This document shows, piece by piece, positions 18,899-26,627 of a DNA stretch of 64,000 nt (positions are counted from its first letter, which is position 1; each line of letters starts with the position of its first letter). The notes below the pieces were generated by a model. The model saw only the letters and a list, made by a program, of their open reading frames with translations, did no database searches and had not been told where the DNA came from. The position numbers were made by a program, and so were the translations under genes. This stretch comes from BOG-932 sp965276835. Lineage in GTDB: Bacteria; Pseudomonadota; Alphaproteobacteria; BOG-932; Roseiterribacteraceae. The DNA lies in the NCBI GenBank assembly GCA_965276835.1, contig OZ255631.1, positions 2,480,001 to 2,544,000 of the forward strand, in the 5' to 3' direction.

Positions 18899-19135
18899 CA
18901 TGTTTCCTCATTAATTAAATATAACAATTTTCTTAAATCCACTTTATTTCAATGATTTTCCGATTTAATGGAATAATCATTCCGGCACACCGTCTTATAT
19001 CCACATAACTTGGAGATATACCCAGATTATTCTGGGAATATTACTTCGGAATATTTTTCGCAGGACATCCTCAAAAAATAACGAGATGCCGCTTAGGGCC
19101 ACCCACAAGTCGGTTCACATTCTCGAGGTGCGTTC
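18899..19135. other. AT-rich intergenic region before the PQQ dehydrogenase
   Basis: The stop at 18829 and the start at 19136 leave 306 bases without a gene, strikingly AT-rich for this genome. Besides the hairpin at 18862-18898 it holds an ECF-type promoter (18970-18994), whose -35 region overlaps the palindrome GGAAT-AATC-ATTCC (18970-18983), the palindrome CCCAGA-TTAT-TCTGGG (19021-19036) and two direct GGAATATT copies (19035-19042, 19048-19055). The last two would be in the 5' leader if the ECF promoter is used. No small gene was evident. Confidence 0.6.
18970..18994 (+). promoter_or_regulatory. Putative ECF-sigma promoter of the PQQ dehydrogenase-pqqA pair
   Basis: GGAATAA (18970-18976), a 14-base spacer and CGTC (18991-18994), the same arrangement as at 17930. 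It would give a leader of roughly 130 bases before the ATG at 19136. Confidence 0.6.
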
Positions 19136-20653
19136 ATGAACAGCAAGCTGCTTGCAACATCCTTGATCGCCGGCCTGGCGACAGCCGGATCGGGAGAGGC
19201 GTTGGCCAAGAATTGGCCGATGTTCGGTGATAATCTAGGTAACACCGCCAACAATGCCGTAGAGACGACAATCTCGAAGCAAAATGTGGCCCGTCTCAAG
19301 CCGAAATGGGTCGCGCCAATCGGCGGCGACGTGTCGGCGCGTGCCGCCGTCGTCGACGGTGTTGTTTACTTCCCGGATTGGGGCGGCAATCTGTGGGCCC
19401 TGAACGCCAAGACCGGCAAAGTTGTTTGGCGCCATCAGATTTCGGACTATGGGTTGCCGGCGAAGACGGTATCGCGCGGCAGCCCGGCCGTCTTGGAGAA
19501 CACGCTTTATATCGGGACACAAGGCGGCGCATCGCTGCTGGCAATCAATAGCGTCAACGGCAAGCTGAAGTGGAAGACCAAGTTGGACGACCACCCGCTG
19601 GCGGTCATAACCGGCTCAGCCGCGGTGAACGGCGGTGTCGCCTATATCGGCGTATCTTCGACGGAGGAATCGGCGGCCGCCGAAAAAGGCTATAAATGTT
19701 GTTCCTTCCGCGGAAGCGTGGTTGCGGTCTCGACCACGACCGGCAAGATTCTCTGGAAAACCCGCACCGCGCCGGAAGATTACAGCGGCGTCGCCGTCTG
19801 GGGCAGCAATCCGATCGTCGACCTGAAGCGGAAGGTCATCTTCATCGGCGCGGGTGACAATTACGCGACGCCGACGGCGCCGGCGTACAAAAAATGCATC
19901 GCGGACGGCGGAACCGAACCCAAATGCCTGTCCCCCGACGATCACGTCGATTCAATGCTGTCGCTGGATATCGCGACCGGACACGTCAAATGGGCCGCGC
20001 GACAACGTCCCGACGACGACTGGAATGTCGCCTGCTTTACAGACGCGCCCGGCACCGGGAACTGCCCCAAAAACGCAGGGCCGGACTACGATTTCGGATC
20101 GGGCCCCAATGAATTCACCGTCGACCGCAAAACGATCATCGGCGGCGGACAGAAAAGCGGCATCTATTCGGCGTTCGATGCCGATACCGGCAGCCTTCTT
20201 TGGGCGAAACAGGTGGGCCCGGGCTCGACGCTTGGCGGCATGGAATGGGGATCGGCCGTCGATGCCAAGCGCATCTATGTCGCGATCAGCAATTTCTCAC
20301 GCCTGAAATATTCGGGCGGAGCGGCAGGGTCCTGGTCGGCGCTCGATCCGAAAACCGGGAAGGTGCTGTGGCAGACGCCGGATCCGAACGGATCGGTGGA
20401 TTTGGCGCCGATGGCCGTCGCCAACGGCGTGGTCTATGCCGGCTCTATGGAAGCCACGGCCGGCCATGGAAATATGTTCGCACTTGACGCCGCGACCGGC
20501 AAAGTCCTCTGGAAGTTCGCATCCGAAGGGTCGGTGATCGCCGGCGCCGTCATCGCCGATGGCGTGGTCTATTGGGGATCCGGCTATTCCAATTTCGGCG
20601 CGCCATATAAGGGCGCCAAGAAATTCTACGCATTCTCGATCGGCGGGAAATAA
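19136..20653 (+). CDS. Periplasmic PQQ-dependent dehydrogenase, polyvinyl-alcohol-dehydrogenase-like
   Basis: A 505-residue quinoprotein with a signal peptide (cut near GEALA-KNWP). It starts with the family segment WPMFGDNLGNTANNAVE and carries repeated propeller blades such as NLWALNAKTGKVVWRH. The vicinal C188-C189 in GYKCCSFRGS matches the disulfide that sits on the PQQ ring in catalytic quinoprotein dehydrogenases, and WGSNPIVD and DDDWNVACF fit the active-site region. The order of motifs resembles polyvinyl-alcohol dehydrogenase without the N-terminal cytochrome domain. It would oxidise an alcohol and pass electrons to a c-type cytochrome, perhaps the 20802 protein. pqqA follows 39 bases later. 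The natural substrate is unknown; primary or secondary alcohols and synthetic polymers are all possible. Confidence 0.8.
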   Translation: MNSKLLATSLIAGLATAGSGEALAKNWPMFGDNLGNTANNAVETTISKQNVARLKPKWVAPIGGDVSARAAVVDGVVYFPDWGGNLWALNAKTGKVVWRHQISDYGLPAKTVSRGSPAVLENTLYIGTQGGASLLAINSVNGKLKWKTKLDDHPLAVITGSAAVNGGVAYIGVSSTEESAAAEKGYKCCSFRGSVVAVSTTTGKILWKTRTAPEDYSGVAVWGSNPIVDLKRKVIFIGAGDNYATPTAPAYKKCIADGGTEPKCLSPDDHVDSMLSLDIATGHVKWAARQRPDDDWNVACFTDAPGTGNCPKNAGPDYDFGSGPNEFTVDRKTIIGGGQKSGIYSAFDADTGSLLWAKQVGPGSTLGGMEWGSAVDAKRIYVAISNFSRLKYSGGAAGSWSALDPKTGKVLWQTPDPNGSVDLAPMAVANGVVYAGSMEATAGHGNMFALDAATGKVLWKFASEGSVIAGAVIADGVVYWGSGYSNFGAPYKGAKKFYAFSIGGK

Positions 20654-20692
20654 ACCCGTCGACCGGCCAACCATCATTAACAGGAATTCATC

Positions 20693-20776
20693 ATGGAATG
20701 GAACACGCCCAAGGTCGTCGAAATCGCGGTCGGCATGGAAATCAACTGTTATGCCTGCGCCGAGCTGAGCCGCTAA
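20693..20776 (+). CDS. pqqA: PqqA, precursor peptide of pyrroloquinoline quinone
   Basis: A 27-codon gene, MEWNTPKVVEIAVGMEIN followed by CYACAELSR. PqqA peptides carry a conserved Glu-x3-Tyr that PqqE crosslinks to build PQQ; here these are E16 and Y20, in the usual GxEIN-x-Y context. The ribosome site AGGAA is six bases before the ATG. It lies 39 bases after a PQQ dehydrogenase gene, and probably shares its transcript. No pqqB, pqqC, pqqD or pqqE is in the window, so this is a detached copy. Two cysteines (C19 and C22) flank the tyrosine region, which is unusual. A detached pqqA would raise precursor supply when the dehydrogenase is made. Confidence 0.92.
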   Translation: MEWNTPKVVEIAVGMEINCYACAELSR

Positions 20777-20792
20777 CGTCAACCTGTTCGAT

Positions 20793-20817
20793 GCCGTGCG
20801 CCTACCGGGCGCGCGGC
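20793..20817. terminator. GC-rich hairpin between pqqA and the cytochrome gene
   Basis: GCCGTGCGCC (20793-20802) pairs with GGCGCGCGGC (20808-20817), ten pairs with one T-G wobble and a 5-base loop. It lies between the converging genes and overlaps the last codons of the cytochrome gene. There is no T-run on either side, so a terminator role is uncertain. Confidence 0.3.
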
Positions 20818-21977
20818 GTCATTCTGACGATTCCCCACATGAAATCGTTCCGCCGATAGCCCTTGAGCATATCGTCGTCGATTTTTCCCACCGGCGGGTG
20901 AAACGTGGTGGGACTGATCAGGCCGAAATTGCCGTTCTTGTCGAAGGACGCATAGGCATGGCAGGTGATGCAGGACGACTTGGCGACCGGAATATTCGCA
21001 TTCATGCGCTCCACCACCGAATCGCCGAGGAGCGTCGCTTTCTCTTTTGCATCGACGAACGTGGCCTGCGAACCCTTCAAGCAGTAATTCTCCCAGACCG
21101 GATCGTCGCCGGCGTTGCGCATGATCGCCAGCAAAGCCGGCGTTTTCTGGCAGGCCCCGTAATTCTGGTTGGCTCTCGCTTTTGCCGACACGTCCTTGTC
21201 GGTCGCGCCGAACGAATCATGACAGCCGATCGTGTCGCAACGGCCGGGACTCATCCTGTTTTCGAAATCCGACCACACCCAATTCTTGATCTGCTTGGTC
21301 GAAAGATGGATCGACACCAACGCATAGGTATCGACCTTCGTGCCGTCGCTCGCAGTGTTGACATAGTAGGTTTTACGCACGTCGGCCGGCGTCAGCGTGA
21401 TGCCCTCGGTGCGTTTGATCCAGGTGATCAGATCGCCGACCTTGACCCAATCGCCTTTGAACGCGACCGCGTCGGCCGGCATGTCCACCCTGAGGCCGCT
21501 TTTGAAAGCCTGCTCCAGCCCGTCGAAGGAATACAGGCCGTTGGAAACGATATACTGGTAGGACGCCCAATTGCGGCGAACCTCCTCGCCGATACAGGCG
21601 CCGGGCGGAAATCCGCCGGCTTTGGCGTTTGCCGGCGGGCCGCATTTGTCGCCGGCGGGAACGGTCAGGCTATGGAAACCCGCCGCGCCCCGGCCATCGT
21701 CGCGCAGGCCGCTGGCCTGAAGTTTTTTCGGGCCGCCTACGACCGGCCAGTGCGGCTTCACGGATTCATAGATATCCTGGTCGGACGCCCAGGTTTCGAA
21801 TTCGACCGTGTGTTGCGCCGGGTTCCCGGCAGGCGCGGCGATCGCGGCCAGCGTCTCCCAGGCAATCGAATCGGTCGACTGGCCCCACCCCAGCACGACG
21901 CCTTGGGCAGGTGCCTGGCCGCCAGGCGGCAGAACGCCGGCAAGTATAGCGGCAACGCCGGCAAGTCCGCGTTTCAT
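20802..21977 (-). CDS. Exported c-type cytochrome-like protein with CX4CH and CXXCH sites
   Basis: A 391-residue periplasmic protein with a signal peptide (KRGLAGVAAILAGVLPPGGQAPA-QG). One normal haem site, CITCH (C336-H340), lies near the C-terminus. A second candidate, CDTIGCH (C247-H253), has four residues between the cysteines instead of two. Variants with longer spacing are known but rare and may need a special lyase. The middle holds EGITLTPADVRKTYYVNTAS and an Ile/Trp-rich core, unlike small electron-shuttle cytochromes. The ATG at 21977 has GGAGAC just upstream. It is divergent from the ECF sigma gene, has its own ECF-type promoter, and is the likely electron acceptor of the PQQ dehydrogenase. 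Confidence 0.7.
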   Translation of the reverse strand: MKRGLAGVAAILAGVLPPGGQAPAQGVVLGWGQSTDSIAWETLAAIAAPAGNPAQHTVEFETWASDQDIYESVKPHWPVVGGPKKLQASGLRDDGRGAAGFHSLTVPAGDKCGPPANAKAGGFPPGACIGEEVRRNWASYQYIVSNGLYSFDGLEQAFKSGLRVDMPADAVAFKGDWVKVGDLITWIKRTEGITLTPADVRKTYYVNTASDGTKVDTYALVSIHLSTKQIKNWVWSDFENRMSPGRCDTIGCHDSFGATDKDVSAKARANQNYGACQKTPALLAIMRNAGDDPVWENYCLKGSQATFVDAKEKATLLGDSVVERMNANIPVAKSSCITCHAYASFDKNGNFGLISPTTFHPPVGKIDDDMLKGYRRNDFMWGIVRMTPRAR

Positions 21978-22006
21978 CACTGTCTCCGTTGAATGCTGCC
22001 TGTGGA

Positions 22007-22032
22007 GACGCGCGTGACCCAAGCCTTATTCC
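22007..22032 (-). promoter_or_regulatory. Putative ECF-sigma promoter of the cytochrome gene
   Basis: On the minus strand, GGAATAA (22032 to 22026), a 15-base spacer and CGTC (22010 to 22007). The -10 element is 29 bases before the ATG at 21977. It is one of four copies and is divergent from the copy at 22069. Confidence 0.6.
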
Positions 22033-22068
22033 GTCCCAAGAATTGGACACCGCATCATGACGCCGCAC

Positions 22069-22094
22069 GGAATAAAACACATGGCTGCGGCGTC
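22069..22094 (+). promoter_or_regulatory. Putative autoregulatory ECF-sigma promoter
   Basis: GGAATAA (22069-22075), a 15-base spacer and CGTC (22091-22094), about 150 bases before the sigma gene start at 22247. It fits the usual pattern that an ECF sigma factor transcribes its own operon. Confidence 0.6.
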
Positions 22095-22246
22095 GATTAC
22101 ACCATCGGACCAACAGGCGGGCGCTATCCCCATCATGTCACCTTTTTCAACGCAACCTCACACGCAGGAACCAACGCGTGTACGATGATGCCGTCACATT
22201 CCATCGAACGACGATAGGCGAGGATTGCTCTGCGCGGCGTGAGGTC

Positions 22247-22807
22247 ATGGTGGTAAGTGCGAAGGTCGATGAGTTCGCCGCGGCTTTACTGGCGCACCTC
22301 CCGCGCCTGCGGCGTTATGCGATCGCGCTCTGCCGGGATGCGAACCTGGCGGACGACCTGGTCCAGGAATCGGTCGAACGCGCCCTGCGCAATCGGGAAG
22401 CGCTCAACCAGCAATCGCACGTCTCCGGCTGGTTGCGCTCCATCCTGCATAATCTCTATCTCGACGCGCTGCGCCGCGAACGCCGCCGGGGGATCAGTGT
22501 CGACTGGCACGATTCGGCGAACCTGATCGAACTCAGCGTGGCACCGGCCGACCGCAGCGCGGCGCGGGAACTGCAACAGGCGATGGACGAGCTGACTGTC
22601 GAACATCGCCAGATATTGCTGCTGATCGGGCTGGAAGGCCGCAGCTATCGCGACGTTGCCGCCGAACTGGACATTCCGATCGGCACGGTTATGTCTCGTC
22701 TAGCGCGCGCCCGTGCCCAATTGCGGTTACTGCTCGACTATGCGAACGGCACCAAGGAACGGCCCGCGTCGGCCCAAGACCTCCGTGGAAAGGCGAAGGC
22801 GCAATGA
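22247..22807 (+). CDS. ECF-type RNA polymerase sigma factor
   Basis: A 186-residue sigma-70 family protein with only regions 2 and 4, as in extracytoplasmic-function sigmas. Region 2 is LPRLRRYAIALCRDANLADD and the LVQESVERALRNR helix near residues 22-52; region 4 is VEHRQILLLIGLEGRSYRDV with the recognition helix DIPIGTVMSRLARARAQLR near residues 122-165. The start is the ATG at 22247 or the GTG one codon later; GAGG lies only two or five bases upstream. Its stop overlaps the anti-sigma gene (ATGA). Four nearby GGAATAA-N14/15-CGTC sites, one before its own gene, make it the probable master switch of the PQQ island. Confidence 0.9.
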   Translation: MVVSAKVDEFAAALLAHLPRLRRYAIALCRDANLADDLVQESVERALRNREALNQQSHVSGWLRSILHNLYLDALRRERRRGISVDWHDSANLIELSVAPADRSAARELQQAMDELTVEHRQILLLIGLEGRSYRDVAAELDIPIGTVMSRLARARAQLRLLLDYANGTKERPASAQDLRGKAKAQ

Positions 22808-23565
22808 CGGAGCATGGAATTTCGGATGAAGAACTGCACGCCTTCATCGACGGCGAACTCTCACCGGCCGACATGCGTAGAGTCGAGGCGGTCATCAATG
22901 CGTCGCCCGCGTTACAGGAACAGGTCGAGTTGTTCGCAGCTGACAAGGCGCTGATCCATGACATCTATGCCCCGCTGATCGAGCACCCCCTTCCGGCAGC
23001 CGTATTGGAGGCGCTTAAAAAGAGCCGGCCCGAACGCCGTCCGTTCCTCCGATTCACGTCATGGCGCTTTCCAGCGGGTGCGGTTGCGGCCGCGGTTCTG
23101 CTCGTCGTCGGCTTCCTGGCCTATCCAGGCCTGATCGGCGCTGGGGGCGACCCGCTGATCGCCGAGGCGCTGGCGGCGCAAAATGGCGAACTGCGCACCG
23201 AGCGGAGCGTTCCGCCCGCCACGCTGGCGATGGAGAAAGATCGAATCGCCGAAGATACGCTGGCGAAACCTGTCAGGGTGCCGAACCTCCAGAAGGCCGG
23301 CTACGTGCTGAAGGGCATCGCGGTGTTCTCCAGGGCCAAGGCCGAACATTCCTTGCAGGCGCGTTACGAAAATGCCGCCGGCCAATCATTCGTGGTCTAT
23401 ATGCGCAGTTCGGCCGGCCCGGACCGGTTCGACATGCATCAGCGCGGCAAGACCCAGATCTGCGTCTGGCAGAACGACGACCTCAGCGTCGTAATGACCG
23501 GCGACATCTCGGCCCGCGAAATGCTGAAGGTCGCGAACCTGACTTATAGCGACCTGAACTTCTAA
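22804..23565 (+). CDS. Membrane anti-sigma factor
   Basis: A 253-residue single-pass protein. The N-terminal cytoplasmic domain (ISDEELHAFIDGELSPADMR, residues 6-25) is the start of the anti-sigma helical bundle found in many ECF regulators, without the HxxxCxxC zinc motif. One membrane helix (AGAVAAAVLLVVGFLAYPGL) lies near residues 87-110. The periplasmic part (about 140 residues) would sense the inducing signal; its fold resembles RskA-like or MucB-linked sensors only loosely. It overlaps the sigma gene by ATGA, which favours equal amounts. It should hold the sigma factor at the membrane until a periplasmic signal, perhaps a substrate of the PQQ system, releases it. Confidence 0.82.
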   Translation: MTEHGISDEELHAFIDGELSPADMRRVEAVINASPALQEQVELFAADKALIHDIYAPLIEHPLPAAVLEALKKSRPERRPFLRFTSWRFPAGAVAAAVLLVVGFLAYPGLIGAGGDPLIAEALAAQNGELRTERSVPPATLAMEKDRIAEDTLAKPVRVPNLQKAGYVLKGIAVFSRAKAEHSLQARYENAAGQSFVVYMRSSAGPDRFDMHQRGKTQICVWQNDDLSVVMTGDISAREMLKVANLTYSDLNF

Positions 23566-23566
23566 A

Positions 23567-24934
23567 TCAGTGCGATGCCTCGGCGGCGAGCGTCTCGGGC
23601 ATGAACGCCGTCGGGCTGTGCGGCGGCGTCACGACATATTGTTTGGCTTCTTCGTTGAACGCGAAAGCCAGAACATACCCACCGCCCTGCAGGTCATAGA
23701 TCGCCTCGCTGCCCAACACGACCGCCGGAAGGTCGGGCACCAGATACATCGTGCCGTGGCTGAACTTCCACAAACGCCCATCCGCATCCCACGCGTCGCA
23801 ATAGACCGCGAACCACGTATCTTCATCGACATAGAATCGCCGGTGCGGAACCAGATGGTGCTTACCCGCCGCAAGCATGGCATCGACCACCCAGACCCGG
23901 TGCAGTTCGTAACGCAGCGCGCCCGGATCGAGATGCTGCGGTCCGATAACCTTTTCGACCGGCAACGCATGAAACCGGTTGTTATTATAGGGAATATACA
24001 TTTCCCTTTTGCCGATCAGCTTGAAATCATATCGATCCGGACTGCCGCTGAAGACATAATAGTCGTCGAAGCTTTCGATTCCGCCACCATCGGGTGTGGG
24101 AGTGTCGTATGACAACAAGGGAGATTTACGGACCCGTCCCTCACGCGGGACATACTGCCATGCGGGGACGGCTTGATGGCTGACGCTGTTCGGCTGCCAC
24201 AACAGGTAACCGCGCCCGGCAAAACCGGGGGGCCCAAGCGAAACCTCGCGGCGCTTGAAATAAAAATCGCCGAACGTATCGGGGGTGGCGCCAGGGTAAT
24301 AATAGGGGAAATCCACGATCTCCTTGAACCGGTTGGTCATGACCCACGACCCGTCCGAGGAGATTAGGTAATTTTCGATCTCGTCTTCGCGCGCCGGCCC
24401 CCAATAGGCCAGCAGGTGATTCCACATCACCTCGGCGCCGTTTTGCGGCACCGGGAAGGGAACGCCGCCGGCTGCCCCGGTTATGCCGTAGGCGATGCCA
24501 TCGGGCCCCGCCTTGGCGCGCGTCGCATTCTGCCGGATGGCGTCATAGACGCTTTGCGGCGCTGCCGCCGTGCGGTGGCTGGGATATATGTCCATACGAT
24601 AGTCCGGAAACTTCGCGAACAACGCCTTCTGTCCCTCAGTCAACTTGTCGCCGTAGGTCCGATAGTTGGCCGCGGTGATGCTGAAGAGCGGTTTTTCCCC
24701 AGCGAACGGATCGGCGCGCTGCTGACCCTGAATATAGCCGGCGGGGACGGTCGTATAGCCGCCAGTCCAGGCTGGGATGCTGCCGTCCGCATTGCCCGCC
24801 CGTTCTGCCCCCATTGGGGTCAGGACGCTTTTCAACCGCGTAGCCTCTTCGGGCGAAACGGCGGCCATTGCGAAAGATTGGATTGTGAGGATGGCGACGA
24901 AGACAACAAAGCCGGTCGTCAAAGTTCTGTTCAT
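23567..24934 (-). CDS. DUF1329 protein, exported
   Basis: A 455-residue periplasmic protein with a signal peptide (NRTLTTGFVVFVAILTIQSF then AMA-A). It matches the DUF1329 group: VSPEEATRLKSVLTPMGAER then GNADGSIPAWTGG at the mature N-terminus, and GRGYLLWQPN, ALRYELHRVWVVDA and GTMYLVPDLPAV later. DUF1329 proteins have a LolA/LolB-like lipid-binding fold and nearly always travel with DUF1302 outer-membrane proteins, as here. Known pairs are linked to uptake or processing of hydrophobic molecules. The gene converges on the anti-sigma gene and diverges from DUF1302 with only 18 bases between starts. Function of the pair is inferred from family company, not shown. Confidence 0.8.
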   Translation of the reverse strand: MNRTLTTGFVVFVAILTIQSFAMAAVSPEEATRLKSVLTPMGAERAGNADGSIPAWTGGYTTVPAGYIQGQQRADPFAGEKPLFSITAANYRTYGDKLTEGQKALFAKFPDYRMDIYPSHRTAAAPQSVYDAIRQNATRAKAGPDGIAYGITGAAGGVPFPVPQNGAEVMWNHLLAYWGPAREDEIENYLISSDGSWVMTNRFKEIVDFPYYYPGATPDTFGDFYFKRREVSLGPPGFAGRGYLLWQPNSVSHQAVPAWQYVPREGRVRKSPLLSYDTPTPDGGGIESFDDYYVFSGSPDRYDFKLIGKREMYIPYNNNRFHALPVEKVIGPQHLDPGALRYELHRVWVVDAMLAAGKHHLVPHRRFYVDEDTWFAVYCDAWDADGRLWKFSHGTMYLVPDLPAVVLGSEAIYDLQGGGYVLAFAFNEEAKQYVVTPPHSPTAFMPETLAAEASH

Positions 24935-24952
24935 GCAATGCATTCCGGTCCG

Positions 24953-26623
24953 ATGCTGTTCGTCATGAAAACCTTAGCACCCCCGGCGCGCAACCTGGAA
25001 CGGTCACGAAGGTGTGCGGCCCTGGTAACTTTAGCCTCAGGCGTCGGATTGGCGCTGTCGGCTATGAATCCTCGTGCCGATGCCGCGTCGTTCGACACCG
25101 GCACCGATCTTGACGTCAACTGGAACAACACGATCAGGCTCGGCGCCGCCTATCAGCTCGGGAAGACAACCCTGGGTTATTCCGGCTACTGCCCGGTCAC
25201 CGCGCATCAAGTGCCCAACGCGCCGCACGAGCATGAAGAATGCGGTTACGACACAGGCTTTTTATCGGGGCGGATCGACTGGACGTCGGAACTCGACCTT
25301 GAATATCGCGGCTATGGCCTGCTGGTTTCCTCCGCGGCCTGGTATGACGAAGCCAACCGCACCGGCGGATACGACCACTCCGATTCATCCGAACTTGGCG
25401 GGCGCAACATCGAACTGTTCGATGGCTTCGTGCATGGCGCAACGACGCTCGATAACGACCAGACAGTATCGTTTCGTATCGGACGACAAGACCTGATCTG
25501 GGGCGAGAGCCGCTTTTTCACGCAGGATGCCATTGCCGGCGGGCAGGCGCCGATCGACACCTACCGCGGACTGGCGGCCGGCGGATATCAGTCAAAGAAC
25601 GCGGTCCTTCCGGTGGGTCAGGCTTCGTTCCGCTGGCAGGGGCTCGGTGAGGTTTCGATCGAAGGGTATTACCAGTTCGAATGGCGGCGCAGCCGCATCG
25701 ATCCACGCGATGCCTATTCCGGCACATCCGACATATTGGGCGCCCAGGGGAACGACCTGATCACCCTGGCGCGGCCATTCTTCTATCTCGATTCCTATGT
25801 CCGCCTGCCCGACCGCCAACCCGCCGGTACCGGCCAATTCGGACTGGCGGCGAAATGGCAGCACGGCGATTTCGATTTCGGCCTCTACAGCCTGCGCTTC
25901 GATGCGAAAACGCCGCAGATTTATATCTATGCCCGCAACCCGGGGTCGACCGACTTTTCACAGGGCGGTTACCGCCTCGAATATCCTGAGGACATCGAAC
26001 TTTACGCCCTGAGCGTCAGCGGACCGCTGGGCGACGCGAATTTCGGCGCCGAACTGTCGGCGCGGCGGAATATGCCACTGGTCAACGGCAGCGTCTTCAT
26101 CCCGTCGGCCTTTGTCGCCACCGCGGACAACAACCGGCATCCTCATTATCCGCTTGGCGATACCCTGCATGCGCAGTTCACATGGAACGACGTCCTGTCA
26201 CCATCGTCCCTGCTGCCCGACGGCGCGGTGTGGACCGGCGAGATCGCCGCCGACCACCTGCTCCAAACCACCGCCAATGCCGATCAACTCACACCCGGAC
26301 GGACACGCACAGCGGCAGCTTTCCGCACGGTATTCGAACCGCAGTTCCTGCAGGTTTTCCCGCGCGTCGACCTCTCGGTTCCGATCGGCGTGGGCTATAA
26401 TTTCCTGGGCCTGTCCGAGATCGACCCGGCGATGAACCGCGGCACCGGTGACATGACTGTAGGCATAACCGCGACATTGGATCAGGTGTGGAAAGGCTCG
26501 TTAAGCTTCACCCACTATTTCGGGGAATCGAAATACGCGCCCGCGCCGTTCGGCAGCGATACCAGCCAGCGCGCCCTGGCGGACTGGGACTTCATCGCGG
26601 TGACGGTCGAGCGATCGTTTTGA
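24953..26623 (+). CDS. DUF1302 outer-membrane beta-barrel protein
   Basis: A 556-residue exported barrel. The signal peptide ends near NPRADA-ASFDTG, and the mature protein opens with the family signature TGTDLDVNWNNTIRLGAAYQ. Strands of alternating aromatic residues and a C-terminal ADWDFIAVTVERSF with terminal Phe are typical of outer-membrane proteins. Conserved segments include RIGRQDLIWGESRFF and YLDSYVRLPDRQP. The start could be ATG 24953 or 24965; neither has a clear ribosome site. DUF1302 and DUF1329 act together in hydrophobic substrate uptake in several proteobacteria. Promoters for this divergent pair must lie inside the opposite coding sequences. Confidence 0.8.
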   Translation: MLFVMKTLAPPARNLERSRRCAALVTLASGVGLALSAMNPRADAASFDTGTDLDVNWNNTIRLGAAYQLGKTTLGYSGYCPVTAHQVPNAPHEHEECGYDTGFLSGRIDWTSELDLEYRGYGLLVSSAAWYDEANRTGGYDHSDSSELGGRNIELFDGFVHGATTLDNDQTVSFRIGRQDLIWGESRFFTQDAIAGGQAPIDTYRGLAAGGYQSKNAVLPVGQASFRWQGLGEVSIEGYYQFEWRRSRIDPRDAYSGTSDILGAQGNDLITLARPFFYLDSYVRLPDRQPAGTGQFGLAAKWQHGDFDFGLYSLRFDAKTPQIYIYARNPGSTDFSQGGYRLEYPEDIELYALSVSGPLGDANFGAELSARRNMPLVNGSVFIPSAFVATADNNRHPHYPLGDTLHAQFTWNDVLSPSSLLPDGAVWTGEIAADHLLQTTANADQLTPGRTRTAAAFRTVFEPQFLQVFPRVDLSVPIGVGYNFLGLSEIDPAMNRGTGDMTVGITATLDQVWKGSLSFTHYFGESKYAPAPFGSDTSQRALADWDFIAVTVERSF

Positions 26624-26627
26624 ATGT

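Noticed and set aside
20796..21992. A 398-codon plus-strand frame opposite the cytochrome gene
   Set aside because: The minus strand has a signal peptide and a haem site; the plus frame has neither a domain nor a ribosome site.
22167..22195. GGAACC...CGTC as another sigma promoter before the ECF gene
   Set aside because: The gap is 19 bases after GGAACC and the -35 differs from the four matching copies; the 22069 site is better.
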